This document shows, piece by piece, positions 29,354 to 39,000 of a stretch of 60,989 nt of DNA. How positions within the stretch are numbered: the first letter of the stretch is position 1; each line of letters opens with the position of its first letter. This DNA comes from a virus. The DNA lies in the IMG/VR virus record IMGVR_UViG_3300020207_000025, positions 1 to 60,989 of that record; one strand, 5' to 3'. The position numbers and the translations under genes were made by a program. Below the pieces are notes generated by a model that saw only the letters and a program-made list of their open reading frames with translations, was not told where the DNA came from and did not search any database.

Positions 29354-31027
29354 TTATAATACATTCACCCACCCATTAGACTTATACATGTACATACCTT
29401 CTTGACCGTTTGCATCGGTATCTGTACAGTAAACTAAAAGTCCTGGTAGTGGTGAGTTTATAGCTAATCTTTGTACCTGAGTCATCCTTGGTATCAGAAG
29501 ACCTTGATTGGTACTCGCTAATTCTAATAAAGCACATACAGGTGTTGTCGTACCAGTACCCATAGATACTGAACCCCCACTAAATGTGACACTGTTTGAG
29601 TTTTGGTCAATAACTCTATTACCATCCAACTGACCGTCTGTGTTATAGATATTGTCAGAAGAGAAGGTAATCCCTGTAATACTAATAGAACCATTAGTAT
29701 TGTCATTTAATGTAATCGTACCATTTGAATAAGTACCACCCGTGATTTCAGGAGCGAAACCTGTAACATTGAAATCAGTACCGTCACTCATACCTAAAGT
29801 AAGAGTTGTTGGTGTGTACGTAGCACCAGTTAAATAGGTATCATCACCATCAATACCTGTGATTGATATACTGCTTTCTAAACCACCATTAACACCTAAA
29901 GTAATTGTTCCATTTGAGTAAGTACCACCCGTAATAAATGGTAATTCAGTCCCTAAGTAAATCAAAGTACCAGAAGTGGTACCTGTTAATCCCCAATTGT
30001 TATATCCCAATCCTGTGATTGCATCAATACCAATTAGAGTGGCGTTTCCAGCGTTATCGGTAACCGTTAAATTATTATTATTCTCAGTAATTGTCTTAAT
30101 ATATGACCAACCTCCAGCACCTACGTTCTGACCATCGTTTCTACTAAGTGTTAGAATACCCGTTGATTCTGTGTATGTTGCACCTGTAATGTAGGTATCA
30201 GAGTTTACTGTGGTGAAACCTGAAACCGATACACTTGAACCTAAATTGTCTGATAATGTAAGTGTTGAACCCACTAAAGTTGCACCTGTAATAGATGTTA
30301 GACCAGTAATATCAACATTACTATCATTATTTAGACTTAACCTTAAACGACCTTCTGAGTTATAGGTAATAGTACCCCCTGTGATGTATGTGTTTGTACC
30401 ACCACCTGATGTGAAACCAGTTATGTTGATAGTACCTCCCGTATTATTATTTAAGGCTAAAGTTCCAGTCTCTGAAGTATAAGTACCACCTGTAATTTGC
30501 CAGTCAGTACCCCAGAATACTCTCCATCTGGCGTTATTTCTTGTTACACCACTAACACCTTCAACAGAGTCGTCTAACCACGCGTTGATAAAGTCTACAC
30601 CACCTGGTGTTGAGGTGGTAACGTTTGTACCGTAAGTAGTTTCAGTAGTAGAACCTGAGGCAGCATTCCAAAGAGATTCGTAATTAGGAATTGTGTATTG
30701 GTATGTACGCTCTGTTTCGTGTACATAGACCAACATACCCAACCTTCTACGTCCTGATGAAATATTATCAGAATTAAGGGTTAACGTATCAGGTAAGAAA
30801 GGTAAAGTTCTCTTAGAATAGTTTACAGGAATAGTATTACCGGTAAATTCAATAAGACCTGTATCACCCGAAGGAATGGTAAATGCAAGGTCATCCAAAG
30901 TATAGACTTCCATATAACCCCCCGTTTGAAGGACACTAAAATTAGTACCGAAAACTTTTTCTCTTCCTACTGAATTAGTACCTGTTAACAGTGTTGCACT
31001 AATCGGGTTTTTATATATGAAACTCAT
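29354..31027 (-). CDS. Short tail fibre-like protein, paralogue of neighbours
   Basis: 557 aa. A folded N-terminal domain (1-185: MSFIYKNPISATLLTGTN, EVYTLDDLAFTIPSGD, HETERTYQYTIPNYESLW) may be the attachment end. The middle carries TGGTYSNGTITLGVNGGLES and TYLTGATYTPTTLTLGMSDG repeats, shared with the 956-aa protein. The C-terminus (TNQGLLIPRMTQVQRLAINS, LPGLLVYCTDTDANGQEGMY) is the same tip module as in the 956-aa fibre, so the two are paralogues. A TATTTATA element precedes it. It may form a second fibre type or a hetero-fibre. Confidence 0.7.
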   Translation of the reverse strand: MSFIYKNPISATLLTGTNSVGREKVFGTNFSVLQTGGYMEVYTLDDLAFTIPSGDTGLIEFTGNTIPVNYSKRTLPFLPDTLTLNSDNISSGRRRLGMLVYVHETERTYQYTIPNYESLWNAASGSTTETTYGTNVTTSTPGGVDFINAWLDDSVEGVSGVTRNNARWRVFWGTDWQITGGTYTSETGTLALNNNTGGTINITGFTSGGGTNTYITGGTITYNSEGRLRLSLNNDSNVDITGLTSITGATLVGSTLTLSDNLGSSVSVSGFTTVNSDTYITGATYTESTGILTLSRNDGQNVGAGGWSYIKTITENNNNLTVTDNAGNATLIGIDAITGLGYNNWGLTGTTSGTLIYLGTELPFITGGTYSNGTITLGVNGGLESSISITGIDGDDTYLTGATYTPTTLTLGMSDGTDFNVTGFAPEITGGTYSNGTITLNDNTNGSISITGITFSSDNIYNTDGQLDGNRVIDQNSNSVTFSGGSVSMGTGTTTPVCALLELASTNQGLLIPRMTQVQRLAINSPLPGLLVYCTDTDANGQEGMYMYKSNGWVNVL

Positions 31028-31043
31028 CTATCTTTTATTTAGT

Positions 31044-31051
31044 TATAAATA
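31044..31051 (-). promoter_or_regulatory. TATTTATA upstream element
   Basis: The sense-strand TATTTATA lies 16 nt before the ATG of the 557-aa fibre gene, inside the 28-nt gap. Confidence 0.4.
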
Positions 31052-31055
31052 TACA

Positions 31056-33908
31056 TTAACCTACCAATCCACCCTTGAAGTAGATAGCAGTTGACGTGTT
31101 ATCCAACCTAAATTCCTGACTTGGATTAGTAGTGTAAATTCTGTAAGTACCACTTAAGAACCCTGTAGGGTTAACAACAGTAAATCCAGTGTAAGAAACC
31201 TCCATAACTTTAGGACTTAAATTATTTGCCCCTTGACCGAAAGAAACTTCAATTTCAAGTTGTCTGTTACCACTTGATGTACCACCAATTGAGTCATCAG
31301 GGATTAACCATGTGTACCATGCATTACCATTAACAGTACCTGAACGGATTTCTGTTGTCTCAAATTTGTAGATTTCAATCGCATTACCGAATGAGTCATT
31401 ACCACCTGAAGCTTGAGGGATGTTAGATGACTTAATAGCAGGTACATTACCTGTTCCTGCATTTAGGTTGAAGTAATCTACGTAATCTGCTAAGTCAGCA
31501 TCACTTGTCGGTGTACTTGAGTTACTAAATCCATACCATGCAGCACCTTGATTGAACATGTAAGTTCCTATGTTTGTAGCGTCAGCATCCATCTCAATCA
31601 ATAAGTAAGCTGGAGGTGTAGCTGCACTTGACGGAGTCACCGTCGGAGTTTTAGTTGGCGTTGGAGTAAATGACACTGATGGTGTCACTGAAGCAGTTAC
31701 CGATGGTGTCGGTGTGAACGAAGTAGATGGTGTTACACTGATAGTCGGAGTAACTGATGGTGTCGGAGTGTTTGTAGGTGTTGTTGTAGGTGTCAAGGTA
31801 GGTGTAGCAGAAGGAGGTACAGGACAAGAAGCAACATTTGCAATGTTACCACCAGCATCAATTAAGAATTTAACAGTACCTGTCTGTCCAAATATATCAC
31901 CTAAGTCATACCACAAGTCAGCACCATTGAATGGTTGTGTAAGTCCGGCATCCGTAAATACTCGGTCGTTGATTCTACCACCTGAAACAGATGAGAAGTC
32001 ATTCGTGTATAAATCAATATTAACAAGTTGACATAGTTGAGAAGAGTCAGGATGACCTGTACCCTGACCTGTATTAACATATATCGTATATACAACAGGA
32101 CTCGGAGACGGTGTAACTGATGTAGTCACCGATGGAGTTACTGTTGATGTTGGAGTGTTAGTTGGCGTTACAGAAGGTGTTGATGACGCAGTTGGTGTTG
32201 GTGTCTGAGTAGACTCAGGAGTAGACGATGGAGTTACCGATGCCGTCACTGAAGGAGTAACCGAAGCCGTTGGTGTAACCGTAGGTTGTGGTGTTGAAGT
32301 AGCTTCTGGTGTTGACGATGGAGTTACCGACGCCGTCACCGATGGTGTTGGAGTATTTGTTGATGTTACTGTTGGTGTAACACTTGCACTTACCGATTGA
32401 GTCGGTGTATTTGTAGGTGTTACTGAAGATGTTGGTGTATTTGTTGGCGTTCTTGTCGGCGTAACCGTCGCAGTAACAGAAGGAGTAACCGTTTGTGTTG
32501 GTGTGTATGACGCCGTCACTGTCGGTGTAACACTTGCTGTCGGTGTATTCGTTGGTGTTGAACCAGGAGTATTTGACGGAGTTACCGAAGCAGTTACAGA
32601 TGGTGTTACTGATGGTGTTACCGTACTTGTTGGTGTTGTTGATGGTGTTGTAGTAACAGTAACCTGCGGAGTACTTGAAGGAGTAACTGTTGGAGTTACT
32701 GAAGCAGTCACCGATGGTGTTACTGAAGTAGTTGGCGTATTTGTAGGTGTTACTGCCGGTGTAGAAGATATTGTCGGTGTAGGAGTAGCACTTGATTGAG
32801 GTGTTGAAGATACAGACGCCGTAACTGTTTGTGTTGGCGTTGTTGTAGGAGTTGCCGTTGGTGTTGATGTAGACGTTACAGTTGGAGTTACTGTTGATTG
32901 AGGTGTTTGTGTTGGAGTTGCAGTATTTGAAGGAGTAACCGTCGCAGTATTTGTCGGTGTATTCGTAGGTGTTACAGTATTTGTCGCAGTTGGTGTTTGA
33001 CTCACACCTGGTGTATCAGACACTGAAACCGTAGGAGTGTTTGTCGGAGTAATAGACGGACTTACTGAAGCCGTTGGTGTAACTGTAGACTGAGGTGTAG
33101 ATGTTGGAGTAGAAGTAACCGTAGGTGTTGCCGTTTGACTTACACCTGGAGTATTTGAAACAGACACAGATGGTGTTGGAGTTACCGTTACACCTGTAAA
33201 TGTTGAAGATGGAGTAACCGACGGAGTTACCGTAGCAGTAGCTGTTGGTGTAACACCCGTCAACGTTTGTGTTGGGGTAGGTGTTGCCGTCAACCCAATA
33301 GATGGTGTTGGAGTTAATGTTGCTGTTGGTGTTGGAGACGGAGTACCTGAGAATTGGTAATCCTCACTCACTGTAAAGTTATTACCGGCAGGTACACCAT
33401 TAAATGTAAAACCACTAAAGATAACATTACCTCTATCAATCAACTCATAGTTTTCAGATGTAGCAGACAATGCAGTACTCGCAGATAATGCACCAACAGG
33501 TATATTAATAGTAGGAGTAAACGTAATGTAACCACCTGTAGTCTTACCAACTAAGTTAGTAAAGGCAACTGCCAAATTAGAAGTTTGTCTTACATTAGAT
33601 ACTACATTGTATCTCGCAATAACCGAACCTGGCTCATACTCAGCAGAAATCTCAATAACCTCTGTCGTACCATATATGATAATCTGTTTAGTTACGGTTT
33701 GGTCACTACAACCTGGCTGATTGTTTTCAAATGTTAAAGTGTACTGTGTACCACCTGTTGTGGCAGGGAAATCATAGACAACACCCGCAACCAATTGGTC
33801 ACGAGTTTGGTTTGTCAAAATTGGTGTTCCTGTGGTGGAACCTGTATATATACTGAAGGGTCCAACTGCGTTGGTTCCCAATGTTAATCTTAAAACAACC
33901 TGAGCCAT
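31056..33908 (-). CDS. Pro/Thr-rich multidomain virion protein
   Basis: 950 aa. The N-terminal domain (1-190) contains [20 protein letters not shown] and is related to the N-terminus of the 651-aa neighbour (IYHTSVSG, VTRNELLSGY), so both may dock on the same virion site. A Pro/Thr/Ser tract of about 420 residues follows, then a folded island near 610-700 ([40 protein letters not shown]), a shorter PT linker, and a C-terminal domain of about 175 residues ([58 protein letters not shown]). The C-terminal domain looks like a beta-sandwich receptor-binding head. No signal peptide is present. Confidence 0.6.
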   Translation of the reverse strand: MAQVVLRLTLGTNAVGPFSIYTGSTTGTPILTNQTRDQLVAGVVYDFPATTGGTQYTLTFENNQPGCSDQTVTKQIIIYGTTEVIEISAEYEPGSVIARYNVVSNVRQTSNLAVAFTNLVGKTTGGYITFTPTINIPVGALSASTALSATSENYELIDRGNVIFSGFTFNGVPAGNNFTVSEDYQFSGTPSPTPTATLTPTPSIGLTATPTPTQTLTGVTPTATATVTPSVTPSSTFTGVTVTPTPSVSVSNTPGVSQTATPTVTSTPTSTPQSTVTPTASVSPSITPTNTPTVSVSDTPGVSQTPTATNTVTPTNTPTNTATVTPSNTATPTQTPQSTVTPTVTSTSTPTATPTTTPTQTVTASVSSTPQSSATPTPTISSTPAVTPTNTPTTSVTPSVTASVTPTVTPSSTPQVTVTTTPSTTPTSTVTPSVTPSVTASVTPSNTPGSTPTNTPTASVTPTVTASYTPTQTVTPSVTATVTPTRTPTNTPTSSVTPTNTPTQSVSASVTPTVTSTNTPTPSVTASVTPSSTPEATSTPQPTVTPTASVTPSVTASVTPSSTPESTQTPTPTASSTPSVTPTNTPTSTVTPSVTTSVTPSPSPVVYTIYVNTGQGTGHPDSSQLCQLVNIDLYTNDFSSVSGGRINDRVFTDAGLTQPFNGADLWYDLGDIFGQTGTVKFLIDAGGNIANVASCPVPPSATPTLTPTTTPTNTPTPSVTPTISVTPSTSFTPTPSVTASVTPSVSFTPTPTKTPTVTPSSAATPPAYLLIEMDADATNIGTYMFNQGAAWYGFSNSSTPTSDADLADYVDYFNLNAGTGNVPAIKSSNIPQASGGNDSFGNAIEIYKFETTEIRSGTVNGNAWYTWLIPDDSIGGTSSGNRQLEIEVSFGQGANNLSPKVMEVSYTGFTVVNPTGFLSGTYRIYTTNPSQEFRLDNTSTAIYFKGGLVG
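32105..33350 (-). repeat. Pro/Thr-coding tract of the 950-aa gene
   Basis: About 1.2 kb of Thr-Pro units with frequent SSTP.STPT and SVTASVTPS variants and one [13 protein letters not shown] cassette shared with other proteins in the window. Confidence 0.75.
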
Positions 33909-33922
33909 CTAATAGTTTTAAT

Positions 33923-33930
33923 AATAAATA
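33923..33930 (-). promoter_or_regulatory. TATTTATT variant of upstream element
   Basis: The sense-strand CTATTTATT lies 14 nt before the ATG of the 950-aa gene. The same 132-nt gap also holds the terminator at 33998-34021 and a short palindrome, ATTACA-CT-TGTAAT, at 33946-33959. Confidence 0.3.
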
Positions 33931-33997
33931 GTTTATATTCTATAAATTACACTTGTAATCCCTTTACTTTTTATATTCTTTTTTTTTCGTCCAATAA

Positions 33998-34021
33998 AAA
34001 ACCCCTCCGTAGAGGGGTTTT
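33998..34021 (-). terminator. Rho-independent terminator with UACG loop
   Basis: On the minus strand AAAACCCCTC pairs perfectly with GAGGGGTTTT around UACG, forming the very stable C(UNCG)G loop, followed by TTTTTT-ATT. It lies 20 nt after the stop of the 651-aa gene and should end that transcript before the 950-aa gene. Confidence 0.85.
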
Positions 34022-34040
34022 ATTATTTATGTAATTTTTA

Positions 34041-35996
34041 TTATACTCCTTGACATGCATTACAACTTGCAAATGTTGACCATGGACCGTCATGGTCATA
34101 TGATGGACCCGATGTAGAATTATTCACCGTGTAACAAGTACCCACATTTGGACCCACAACCGCACCAGGACTCAATGTCTGGGTAGTTCTTAATACAACA
34201 GGGGTCCCAATAGTACCACCACAATCAGGTCTTAATGTCGTCACACTATAGTAGTTATAGTTTGGTGATGGAGTTGGAGTTTTTGTTGGTGTCGGTGTTG
34301 GTGTTACACAAGAGCTTGCTCCGAGGAGTGTTGCAACGTGTGGAGCAACCGCCGAACCAACGATAGTCGCGATAACACCTGCATATCCACTACCTGAAAC
34401 TTCATAAGTCCCTGATAATCCACTTTGTGTACTTCTTGCAACGAAGTTAGGACTAACACCATCACATGGACTCATATTGTAGTAGTAATAACTCACTGAA
34501 GGGGTTACCGATGGAGTCGCAGTATTAGTCGGTGTAACCGTAGGTGTTACACTTTCAGTTATCGAAGGTGTTGGTGTCGGCGTAACACAAGATGTCTGAC
34601 CAAGTAGTTGAGCCACTGAAGGGTCACTTGTAGTACCAATAACTGTTGCCTTATGACCAACATACCCAACACCTGAAATGTCATATGTTAAACCAATAGT
34701 ACCTGTACCATCAGCAACGAAGTTAGGTGTCTCTCCATCACAGTCACTCATAATATAGTTCACAACTGATACTGAATTAGATGGTGTAACCGTTTGTGTC
34801 GGCGTTACATCAGGACTAACTGGTGGTGTATTTGAAGGAGTAGCCGTTTGTGTTGGTGTAGGTAGTGGCGACGCACAAGGGTGAGAACTCTGACATGTAG
34901 TACAGTCATCAGGTTCTGTATACCATTCAGTAATTGTGTATTCTGTTGGCTCTTCAGGACCTAATTGAGTTATATTAGTAATTAAATGACATGCATCACC
35001 CTCACCTAAATTAATTACAATAATATCATTAGTTTGTAGGGTTCCTCCGATTTCAACAGTGAATTCGCCAACAGGCTCACTACTACAACAGTCATCTATA
35101 TTGACTCTATATTTGTTAATAACCGTCGATGGTGTTACTGTTGGCGTTGGTGTTTGACTTACACCTGGAGTATCAGAAACAGAAACGGTAGGTGTTACCG
35201 TAGCAGTATTAGTTGGAGTATTGGTTGGTGTCACTGTTGGAGTATTAGTTGGTGACGCAGTTACTGTTGGTGATGGTGTAGTGGTACTCGACGAAGTTAC
35301 TGTTGGTGTCGAAGTAGACTCAGGAGTACTTGTTACCGTTGGAGTAACTGTCGACTCAGGAGTATTTGTAGGTGTCGGTGTTTGACTCACACCTGGAGTA
35401 TCAGAAACAGAAACGGTAGGTGTTACCGTAGCAGTATTAGTCGGTGTAACCGTTGACTGTGGTGTACCTGTTGGCGTAGAGGTTGATGTCGCAACTGGTG
35501 TACCTGTCGGTGTAGATGTCGATGTTGCCACTGGTGTACCTGTCGGTGTAGATGTTGGAGTTGGAGTTGCAGTTCCACTTACACCAGGAGTATTAGAAAC
35601 TGACACTGTTGGTGTCACACTGGCAGTATTACTTGGTGTAACTGTTGATTGTGGTGTACCCGTTGGAGTTGCGGTAACTGTTGCAGTTGGTGTAGTTGTA
35701 ACTCCTGTAATCGTTTGAGTAGGAGTGAGAGTTGGCGTTACGGTTACCGTGGCAGTTGGCGTTGGCGTGGCACCTGTAAAGTTGACAGTATCTTCTGAAG
35801 AACACGGAGAGTCACTAACAACAACATATACATTGTGACTATCGTCATCAACAAAGGTATAACCTGAAAGTAATTCGTTACGAGTTACTCCAGAGGCAAT
35901 TAGATTAGCACCACTAACCGAAGTGTGATAAATACTTAATACAGAGATACTTGTACCGACCGTTGTCCCTGTTAATGTTACCTGTCTATTTGCCAT
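34041..35996 (-). CDS. Pro/Thr-rich protein with repeated Cys modules
   Basis: 651 aa. The N-terminal domain (1-75) is related to that of the 950-aa protein. A PT tract (about 78-290) is followed by a Cys module starting VINKYRVNIDDCCSSEPVG and ending in closely spaced Cys. Two copies of a 65-residue module come next (IMSDCDGETPNFVADGTG / YDISGVGYVGHKATVIGTT / LGQTSCVTPTPTP and YYNMSPCDGVSPNFVARS / YEVSGSGYAGVIATIVGS / LGASSCVTPTPTP). A final Cys module ends CNACQGV at the C-terminus. Module duplication and PT linkers suggest a string of small disulfide- or metal-stabilised binding domains. It ends at a strong terminator. The specific function is unrecognised. Confidence 0.6.
   Translation of the reverse strand: MANRQVTLTGTTVGTSISVLSIYHTSVSGANLIASGVTRNELLSGYTFVDDDSHNVYVVVSDSPCSSEDTVNFTGATPTPTATVTVTPTLTPTQTITGVTTTPTATVTATPTGTPQSTVTPSNTASVTPTVSVSNTPGVSGTATPTPTSTPTGTPVATSTSTPTGTPVATSTSTPTGTPQSTVTPTNTATVTPTVSVSDTPGVSQTPTPTNTPESTVTPTVTSTPESTSTPTVTSSSTTTPSPTVTASPTNTPTVTPTNTPTNTATVTPTVSVSDTPGVSQTPTPTVTPSTVINKYRVNIDDCCSSEPVGEFTVEIGGTLQTNDIIVINLGEGDACHLITNITQLGPEEPTEYTITEWYTEPDDCTTCQSSHPCASPLPTPTQTATPSNTPPVSPDVTPTQTVTPSNSVSVVNYIMSDCDGETPNFVADGTGTIGLTYDISGVGYVGHKATVIGTTSDPSVAQLLGQTSCVTPTPTPSITESVTPTVTPTNTATPSVTPSVSYYYYNMSPCDGVSPNFVARSTQSGLSGTYEVSGSGYAGVIATIVGSAVAPHVATLLGASSCVTPTPTPTKTPTPSPNYNYYSVTTLRPDCGGTIGTPVVLRTTQTLSPGAVVGPNVGTCYTVNNSTSGPSYDHDGPWSTFASCNACQGV
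35120..35765 (-). repeat. Pro/Thr-coding tract of the 651-aa gene with recent duplications
   Basis: It contains a 53-nt segment at 35161-35213 repeated identically at 35389-35441, and a 36-nt tandem unit (STSTPTGTPVAT, about 2.5 copies) near 35466-35560. DNA-level identity here is higher than in the 2757-aa gene, which points to recent duplication. Confidence 0.75.
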
Positions 35997-36012
35997 TTTT
36001 TATTCTTATTAA

Positions 36013-36020
36013 TATAAATA
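36013..36020 (-). promoter_or_regulatory. TATTTATA upstream element
   Basis: The sense-strand ATATATTTATA lies 16 nt before the ATG of the 651-aa gene, in a 67-nt AT-rich gap. Confidence 0.4.
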
Positions 36021-36063
36021 TATGTTAACCAACTTTAACTTGTATAGTAATTTCAATTAAGGA

Positions 36064-39000
36064 TTAGGAGGTCACCCTGAACTGAATTGAACCCGCCCCT
36101 TGCAGTGGTGTTATGTCTCCAGCAGTAACCGTAGTTGTTGCACCAGACGGCCAATTTTCGTACCAAGACAAATTAGCAAATCCCAACGCAAATTCTTCAC
36201 CAACAGCCGCAATTGATGGTACATCTATTTTTATGTAATTTTCAGAAGTAGAACCTGTTGTATTCATCCACAAATACCCCTGCATTGAACAATTAGTGAT
36301 ACCACCATTAATATCCGATTTATTATAAATTTTAGCTAACCCATTTGTATCATAGGTACACGGTAATGCAAATACATTTTCAGAATTATCAAATGAAACA
36401 TCAGGCCAAGTAGTAAGTAGTGTCGATGCAGTATACACATATGACAACCCAATACTTTGTAATGATGCACCTTGACCTTTAGTTATGTACACATATTGGT
36501 TTGGATTTTGAGCCGTAAAATTGGCAATTCTAAATACCGTATCAGATACTGAGTTTTCTAATTTTATATAGTATGATTGACCAGCAGATACTGGGAAGTA
36601 GTTAAATACGTATCCTTCATTACTACGGTCGGTTAAGTACGTACTACTTGCCCAAACTCCGTATGGGTCATTAGCTAAATTTTCTGTAATATAATCAACC
36701 GTATCATTAAATGAAGTACCAGTAGACACTATCCATGTAAATTCTGTTTGTGCCTGAGCCGGTGTATTAGAAGGGGTTGGTGTATTAGTTGGTGTATTAG
36801 CTGGCGTTGAAGTGAACGTTGGTGTATTAGTTGGTGTTGGTGTATTAGTTGATGTATTAGTTGGTGTCTGTGTCACACTCGCAGTATTTGTTATTGTGAC
36901 AGTTGGGGTGTTTGTTGGTGTTACCGAAATCGTAGGTGTCGGAGTTGGTAATGATGGCCCAAATGAACCATCAACCACTAAGTCACAATCTAAAGTTGAG
37001 AAAGAACCCACAACCACCAAATCACAATCTAAACTTGATGAAGTAGGTGTATTAGTTGGTGTTGGAGTCTGACTTACACCAGGAGTATTCGATACTGAAA
37101 CCGTAGGTGTATTAGTCGGCGTAGTGATGAATGGTGTGGCCGTGATATCAGGTGTCGGACCTGGTGTATCAGAAGGAGTAATCGTAATTGTAGGTGTTAA
37201 TGTAGGTGTGGCACTCGGAGTTGGTGTAGGAGTTACAGGTAATCCAGCACAATCAACATCAAAATCGAGATTCAACTCAATATTAACAACCTCATCAGTC
37301 GCACCATCGGTTGTAATACTTATAAGGTTTTCCAATGGATTAACAGTAACATCAGTCACACCCACAAAATTACTTACAACCTCTTCTATAATTGAAGCCC
37401 ATAAAAAGTCTGAAGGCACATCGGTCATGGTATAACCTGTATAGAACGAACCAGAAGCGTGTTGACCATTATAGTTAATATCGTAATTGAACACACATTC
37501 GTTCAATGTACAACCAGTACCACTAATATTTGCAACAAAAGTTTGATATCCACTATTAAGGATTTCTTCAAATCCTTCTTTACCCATAGTAGTTACAAAC
37601 GTATCACTACATACCTCAACTAAGTTGAAACCTTCAACAACACCTTTACTTTCTTCAACACCATATTCGGCAGTATCTTGACATCCATTACTATCAGTGA
37701 CTCTAACAGAATAGTCACCGACAGTAGACGCAGTTACAGTTGAACCTGTTGAACCGTCATTCCATAAGTAAGTGAACGGAGCAACACCACTAAGAGTGGT
37801 TGCACTTAGAACTGCAGGTGTCTCATAAGTGGCTGGTGTTACAGTGATAACCACACTTACACCAGTAGAACCTGTGATATTGATTGTTTCAGTAACACTA
37901 CATCCTGCACCGTCAACAACCTGAACAGTGTATCCACCTTCAGATACATTATAGAATGTATACGCAGTTAACGGAGTGTCGATAATTGATTGACCATCCG
38001 AAAGGATGTAGTCTAATGGTAGTGTGTAACCACTACTTGGCACTATACTAACAACTCCACTACCACCATTACAAGTATCACCTGTTGTTGATATTGTAAG
38101 TTCGAACTTAGGAGTTGCACTTACAGTAAATTGACCTGTGTAACAACATCCGTTACTACCTTCAACGGTAAAGTCATAAACATCAGATACTAAATTAGTA
38201 AATTGTTGTTGAGTATTTCTTGTAGTTACCGACGAAGTACCACCTGAAGTCTGACCTGTGTAACTGTAAGTATATGGACCACCATCACCCACAACAGTAA
38301 TGGTAACATTACCTAAAGTACCACAGTTCACGTAGTCCAATCTTGTAGTAACACTTGTAATACCACCTAAGTCACCAATGTTTACATCGTCTGTGATTGT
38401 ACATAAACCACTATCAGTAATTGTGAACTCGTAATTACCTGAAGCACATCCAGTAAATGTAAATGAAGTATCTGAAGTTACACCTGAAGAACCATTTTGA
38501 CCTAAATAAGTATATGGTGCGGTTCCACCACTAATATAAACAGTCACCTGACCATCTTCACTCAAACAACTCGTTGGTGTTGTGGTGTGTGATAAAATTG
38601 CGAGATTTTGACTTGTTGTGATTGTCGCACTCTTAGTAAGTTCACAATTATTACTGTCAGTAACAGTTACTGAATATGTCCCACCACTTAAATTACTAAT
38701 TGTATCACCAGTTGCACCATTTGACCATAGGTAAGTATACGGTGAACTACCCGTCAATCCTGTAACCTGTATACTACCAACACTAACACCACAAGCAGAT
38801 GTTCCTGTTACCGCCAATCCGAAGTCTAATGAGCTTACACCCGATATTGTTACCGTCTGAGTCTGACCTGTTGCCCCACCAAAGTCCTCAACATACGCAT
38901 AGTATTCACCATTTGGTAAGTTTGTAAATATCGTTGGATTATTTGGACTACTAAGGTTACTATATACCAACCCATCTTTATATAAGTCAATTAAGTATGG

